64,000 nucleotides of DNA from Bolinopsis microptera (taxonomy: Eukaryota; Ctenophora; Tentaculata; Lobata; Bolinopsidae), in NCBI RefSeq assembly GCF_026151205.1, contig NC_087084.1, forward strand, positions 9,699,453-9,763,452, written 5' to 3'. The notes below the pieces were generated by a model, which was not told the origin of the DNA, searched no databases, and saw only the letters and a program-made list of their open reading frames with translations. The position numbers and the translations under genes are program-made. Positions 53,701 through 59,700 of this stretch are shown here, piece after piece; position 1 is the first letter of the stretch; every line of letters begins with the position of its first letter.

Positions 53701-56700
53701 ACGTACCTCAGAGGCACCAGTATACCGTGATAACTTAATAATAACGTACCTCGGAAGCCCCAATATCAATCTCAACCACGTTCTTGTTTTCGATGACCAC
53801 GCCGGACTCTTTTTCTCCTCCATTACTGAAAAAGAAATTGTCAGTTATAGTTATCGTTCATCGTATACTTAGATGCAGTGAAACTATCGGACTGCGATTA
53901 ATGGGACTTTCCACCCATGGCAACATTATTGGTGCGTGTCAGTTATCTTATAAAGTCGTGTGTGTCAAAACACTACTAATGTTTCACCGAAGAAGAATTT
54001 ATGAGAATGTAAAGTAAGATCCAAAATTCGACTGAAAAAGATAAGAATTTTAACACCAATATAAAGAGAGAATAATAGCATTTCCAGTTTTTCAGACTTA
54101 AGCTTACTCACTAATTTACCGTCAATGATGAATGTCAAGAAAGAAAATAGACTGGTCATAAAACAGTTTAGATATTAGGACGCAAAGGTTACATGTTTAG
54201 ATATGACTTTCATCAAATTAACCAATAGAAATGCCGTAGACACTCAAAAAGATTCAACTCTCAACTAAGATTTAATGATCCAGTCTTCGTACCTGTCCAG
54301 GGATTCTACGCTACCATCAATACTGCAGGATTAGTGAATAAACCACAACGTTTTTTAAACTATAATTACGTAGAAAACCCAATCACGTTAATGATTAATG
54401 CCAATATCAAGTGTTAAATATGGCGCCATCCTTATTTCTGTTATTGCGCGCGCTATTATATGGGAGTATTGGACCCTAGCTTAAGCTCTAGACAGTACAT
54501 AACACGTTACTTAATTAGTGATTTATGATCCAACTTTAAACCACAATCAGTAAGATCACGATAACAAACTGTACCTAGTTGACTCAGGTTTAGGTTCGTC
54601 TCCCTTCTTTTTCTTAGGGTCCTCACTCTCGTCAACCTTGTCCGGGTTGGCCATAACGTAGACTTTGTTATTCGGCGTCACGCCTTCCGCCCTGAGGGGT
54701 AGTGTGTGTAATGGTGTGTTCCGCTTGAGGCGTGGGGTCAGCCCGAATATATCGACTAATATCAACTGATATCGACCGGTCGATATTAGTCCCCTCAAGT
54801 CGCCCATGGGTCTGACCCCATGCCTTGTGTGAGCCTTCTGCCCTGAGGGTTAGTTTGTTTTAGTTTGAGTGCGAATTCATGTTTCACCTTGAGGATTAGT
54901 GTGTGAGCCTTCCGCCCTGAGGGCTGGTTTGTGCAATTGTGTGTAATTGTGTGCCCTAGCTTGTGAGCTAGTTTGCATAATTTATAATCGCCCTGAGCTC
55001 TGAGGGTTACATTATGTGCAAGGGTCTGGAATTATATATTTTTGTGACTGTTTTTGTAATCTATAAATCAATCTATTATCTTTCTGTTACCATGTTTTGA
55101 ATTACCCGATCACAATATGCTAACAAAGTAATATTTTAACTGGAACCCAATACAGAACCCAATAGATACTACAATCAATTACGTACACATCCATTGCCGT
55201 TATGTGTAACAAATATTATGATAACAAACACCGCTCAGGTACTGAATACCATCCGATTACAAAGTGAGAATGATGAACATTTTACAATGTATAGTATACA
55301 CACAATGTACAGAATACATACAATGTACAATATACACACGTGTTTACCTTGGAAAACTGTTAGTCAGCAAGAAAAGGGAATTATGTCCAGGTAGTCCACT
55401 CATGGCTCCAAAGTGAGATCGGCTTTACAAGATATTGCAGACGCAGATATGTGTAATATATGTCGCATAACTACATATATATAGATATTTGTTTGTGCTT
55501 CGAAAAACCAAGGGGTTACAGCTAAAAACCAGGATTATCTGCCAGGACAGGCAAGCCCCGGCTGGGGGCTATAGGGGGCAGCTTCCGTAAGATTCTTGAG
55601 AAAATGAAGGCTTTTTTAGTGTGCTGTGTAAACCGTTCTAATGTCATATGGCCCCAGATTAACGAGAACCAGTATGACTGACCAGTTTTATCAAGACTAT
55701 GAATTGTATGAAACTGTGAAAATAACATCTATTCAGATAAATATTGCAGGCCATTTCTTGGACATTGCACAACAGAAACATGGCCTTAACCACGATAAAG
55801 AAAACATCTGTAAACCAATAACACGACCAAGCGTTTATATCAACTCCCTCAATCAAAGAAGTCTTAGCCATGGCCCATGCACGTGAGTACCTCGTCACGT
55901 GGGCACATGATCACGTGATACTAGTCACGTGACCACAGTATCTACCTGTTTGGTGACGTCATCAAGTGCAGCTGAGCGGGTGTGCAGTGAGAAACTATTG
56001 CGCAATTGCAGGGCAACCTTACTAGGACAAAACAAACAGCTTATGGAGATTAGGGTGAGATTTTATATGTGAGAGAGCTGGGAGAGACCTCTACTCTTTA
56101 CTCTCTAATGTAAGAGAGAGCTAGAGTGTGAACTATAACAGTGGACAGTGGGTACCACCACTGCAAGACATGGTTTAGATCAAGCAACAAGTACCATAAT
56201 GTCTAGTATAGTTACTAGTAACTCTAGTTACTAGTAACTACCTATAGTTACTAGTAGCTCTATTGGTAGCTGTAACAGTAGCTCTAGTTTCTGAGTTACA
56301 ATTAGCTGGATCAGATAGACCTCTAGTGTAAGAAGAGAAAAAGGAGGTGGAGAGCTTGTATTAAGGCCCCAACACACTGTGACCAAGGACAAAAGAAAAT
56401 CGTGATTATTTAGGCCAAAAATAGTATAGTTAGATTAGGAAGCGACAGGCTCGTCAGGCAAAACAATAGCATTTATATTAATAATCGTTAGTGTGCACTG
56501 AGTAGTATTAAGATCTAAACAGACTCTTCTTCATGATGAATACGATTGAAACATTGTCAAGTTAGAAAGCGGTAAGAGGTACATGGCTGTAAATATGAAT
56601 TTGAAGCTAAATTGGATTAAAAAGATCGAAATTCTGTTTTAAAAATCCTGGCTAATATCCCGGCCAGAACGATAATCCCGGCCGGGACAAAAACGCCAAA

Positions 56701-59700
56701 TCCCGGCCGGTATCCCGGACGAGCTCTGAGTATACTTTGACTGAGCGATTTCATACTTTTGCACCGTTTTAACTACCAAAATGTAATGAGTTTTTAGAAT
56801 ATAATAGTATAGGCGGGTTTATACTTTTGCATTTCAACGGTGATAGTGAAGTCCCGGCCGTAGGCCTTGGTTACACTAGTATAACATAATCTCGAATATA
56901 TTATTGCTATAAAACAGCATACTGGTAACTGGAAGTTATATTGGTCAAATATGTGTTGAGTATGTACAATTTGTATAGCAACTTAGACAAATAAACACCA
57001 GCGATTCAAGCTGTAACTTACTCGTTGTTACACGAATTATGAATTTGGGGTACACTGCCAGTGTACTACACTGGTTCATAGGATTAGAGTAATGACAATT
57101 GCTAGTTGGTTTGTGTGCAGATAGTAGGTCTGTGCGGCTTCTAGTGATAATAGAAAATTATTATAATTATTACGTAAGAATTATTATAAAAGTTATGTTT
57201 ATATAGAAACAAGGAGAGTAACTTACATATTGAGGCACTTTCCTTATAAGCTTATACCTATCGAGAATGACTCGGACCGAAAATTTTCTAAATCGAAATT
57301 ATTTTCAAAGTTTTTCTGGAAACTACTTTTGTTCATGTTTCATGCTACCCTGATCATTATGAGCCGAAAATAATTTTTCGGTCCGTACCTACATTCGGAT
57401 TTAAAGGAGGATGCGCAAATTTGGTCCTCAGAGAACTGGAATAATCGCGATCTGTCGCGAGGAACTGAGAAAATCTCGATTTGACGGTCAAAAATCGCGA
57501 TTTGTCGCGGAGAATAGGAAAAATCGCGATTCTGCACGTGCCGCGATTTCCTTTTGACCTTGACTTACGTCATCATGAGTCTTGTCACTAGTGTGCCTCT
57601 TAACACACTGTGCCTTTATTTTCTCAAGAATCTTATGATATTGTTATTATTTTAATATATATTTTTTCCCGATCCATGACTCAAAGTGCCGAAGGCACAA
57701 AAGAGTCAAGGACAAGGGTTAGCGAACGAGGTTTTTTTTTGTATATGGTAGCTTGCGACCGTGCGAGCGTGCGTGAATACGTGCCCGCCCACGTTCCTAC
57801 CTGCGCAAAGTTATTTTGCGTGATAATCTGAATTATATAATTGTTGGCGCGCGGCGCTGAACCAACCAAGTACATTATTAATTTCATCATGTACGTATCC
57901 CACTAGGCACTAATTGATAGCATATTATCATTATTTTGAGTTAGAAGTACTTTCTTGCACAGATCCGTGTCAGGTTGCATAACCAATAAAAATATGGTTA
58001 CATAGAAATATACATGATTTTCAAATTCAATATTGAATTATATTAACTGGGCGGCAGTCGGCATGTCACTTCGCCATATTGGCATGTTTATAAAAACAGT
58101 AAAGACTGGGCCGTCCCCAGGTTGTATGGAATATGATAAATACGCCATCACGGATCGGGAAATTGAGCGGCCATCCACAAAAGAAAAGCGGCCGCATTTC
58201 TTGTTGTATTCCTTGTATTCCTTGTATTCCTTGTATTCCTTGTATTCCTTGTATTCCTTGTTTTCCTTGTATTCCTTGTATTCCTTGTATTCCTTGTATT
58301 CCTTGTATTCCTTGTATTCCTTGTATTCCTTGTATTCCTTGTTTTCCTTGTTTTCCTTGTATTCCTTGTATTCCTGTGCCATACGTCACGACTTTTACAG
58401 TTATAGCTAGGCAGTAGGCACAACTTAGTGAAAGACGTGCAGCATGACCATTGTCGCGACCTCTAAACACACTACGTGTTCACTCTGGTGGTGACTTGTG
58501 GTGTAAGAGATCTAGAGAGAGAGAGAGAGAGAGAGGGGGAGTGTAATGTAAGAGATCTAGAGAGAGAGAGGGGGAGTGTAAGGGATGATAAGGAGCCGTG
58601 TAATGTGCTTAACCAGAGTGGGGGGATATTGTTAAGGTTATGCAAATCAGCTCTCTCACACCGCTACTACTACTACTACTACAGGTCTCTCACTAATACT
58701 TAGCTACTACTAACACAGGTCGTTGCATAATTCTTGTCTTGATCATATGCCTGGGTATAGTTATACTTTTAACTACTCTGGTAATAAGCGCATGTATTTG
58801 TGTTAAAGAATCAAATAAAGATTAAAGGTAAAATCCGGATTGGAGTATTATTTATGAGTCGCATTGTTGTAATGTATTCTGGGTAAAATTATCTTTATCC
58901 CGGTTGTTGCGACAAGTAAAAATGCTCTTATTAGGGAAAGGAGATTACTCGACGTTTCAATGTAACTACATCGTATTCATGATCTCAAATTATTTGTTAT
59001 ATAGTAGTGTTGAAAGTATTAAAAACAAAATACTTCATACTTTCAACACTACTATATAACAAATAATTTGAGATCATGAATACGATGTAGTTACATTGAA
59101 ACGTCGAGTAATCTCCTTTCCCTAATAAGAGCATTTTTACTTGTCGCAACAACCGGGATAAAGATAATTTTACCCAGAATACAAAGATTAAAGGGCATCT
59201 CAATAACTAATTTGATTGAAGGAAATCAAAGATGTTATGGAAACTTCGAAGAACGTATGGAATATGGATTGGTGACCGATTCGCAAAGGATAAGGAGATC
59301 GGAGGATTGGAAATTCTGGTGATTCATTCATCAGTTTCCAAGCAACTATCAAACATAATCTGTTAACAAAAGTTGTGCAATCATAAAAAGCAGCCGTAAA
59401 GATGGTTTTATCGAATATTTAAAGAAACGCGCGCAGATCTGGAAGAAAGCCACGAGTTATAACTTTATGAGCCCTGTGTTACCACGGTTATAAAGTTATA
59501 AGGACAGAGGGCCTTGAAAAGTTCAAACCTAACTGACTTTGTACTTCACAGTTCACAATTGTGAATACTCCTTTAGCAATTGCTTGATAGGAAAGATGCA
59601 CAAGAATTGAGAAAAATATTATGAAAATAACAAATTTTTCTCATCAAGCATGAATGACAGGACAATACATTCCATTATAAGAAGGAGAAAATGAAGAAAA

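Noticed and set aside
53205-53749. CRISPR-like array
   Set aside because: Units are contiguous 43-bp repeats with no unique spacers, in a eukaryotic intron.
55343-55351. 9-nt exon on the minus strand (acceptor GACTAACAG, donor CCAAG|GTAAAC)
   Set aside because: Good signals and would keep the frame, but nine bases are too few to support without RNA.
58033-58470. ORFs rich in LYSLYS, IQGIQG or NTRNTR
   Set aside because: Artefacts of the 9-bp minisatellite.
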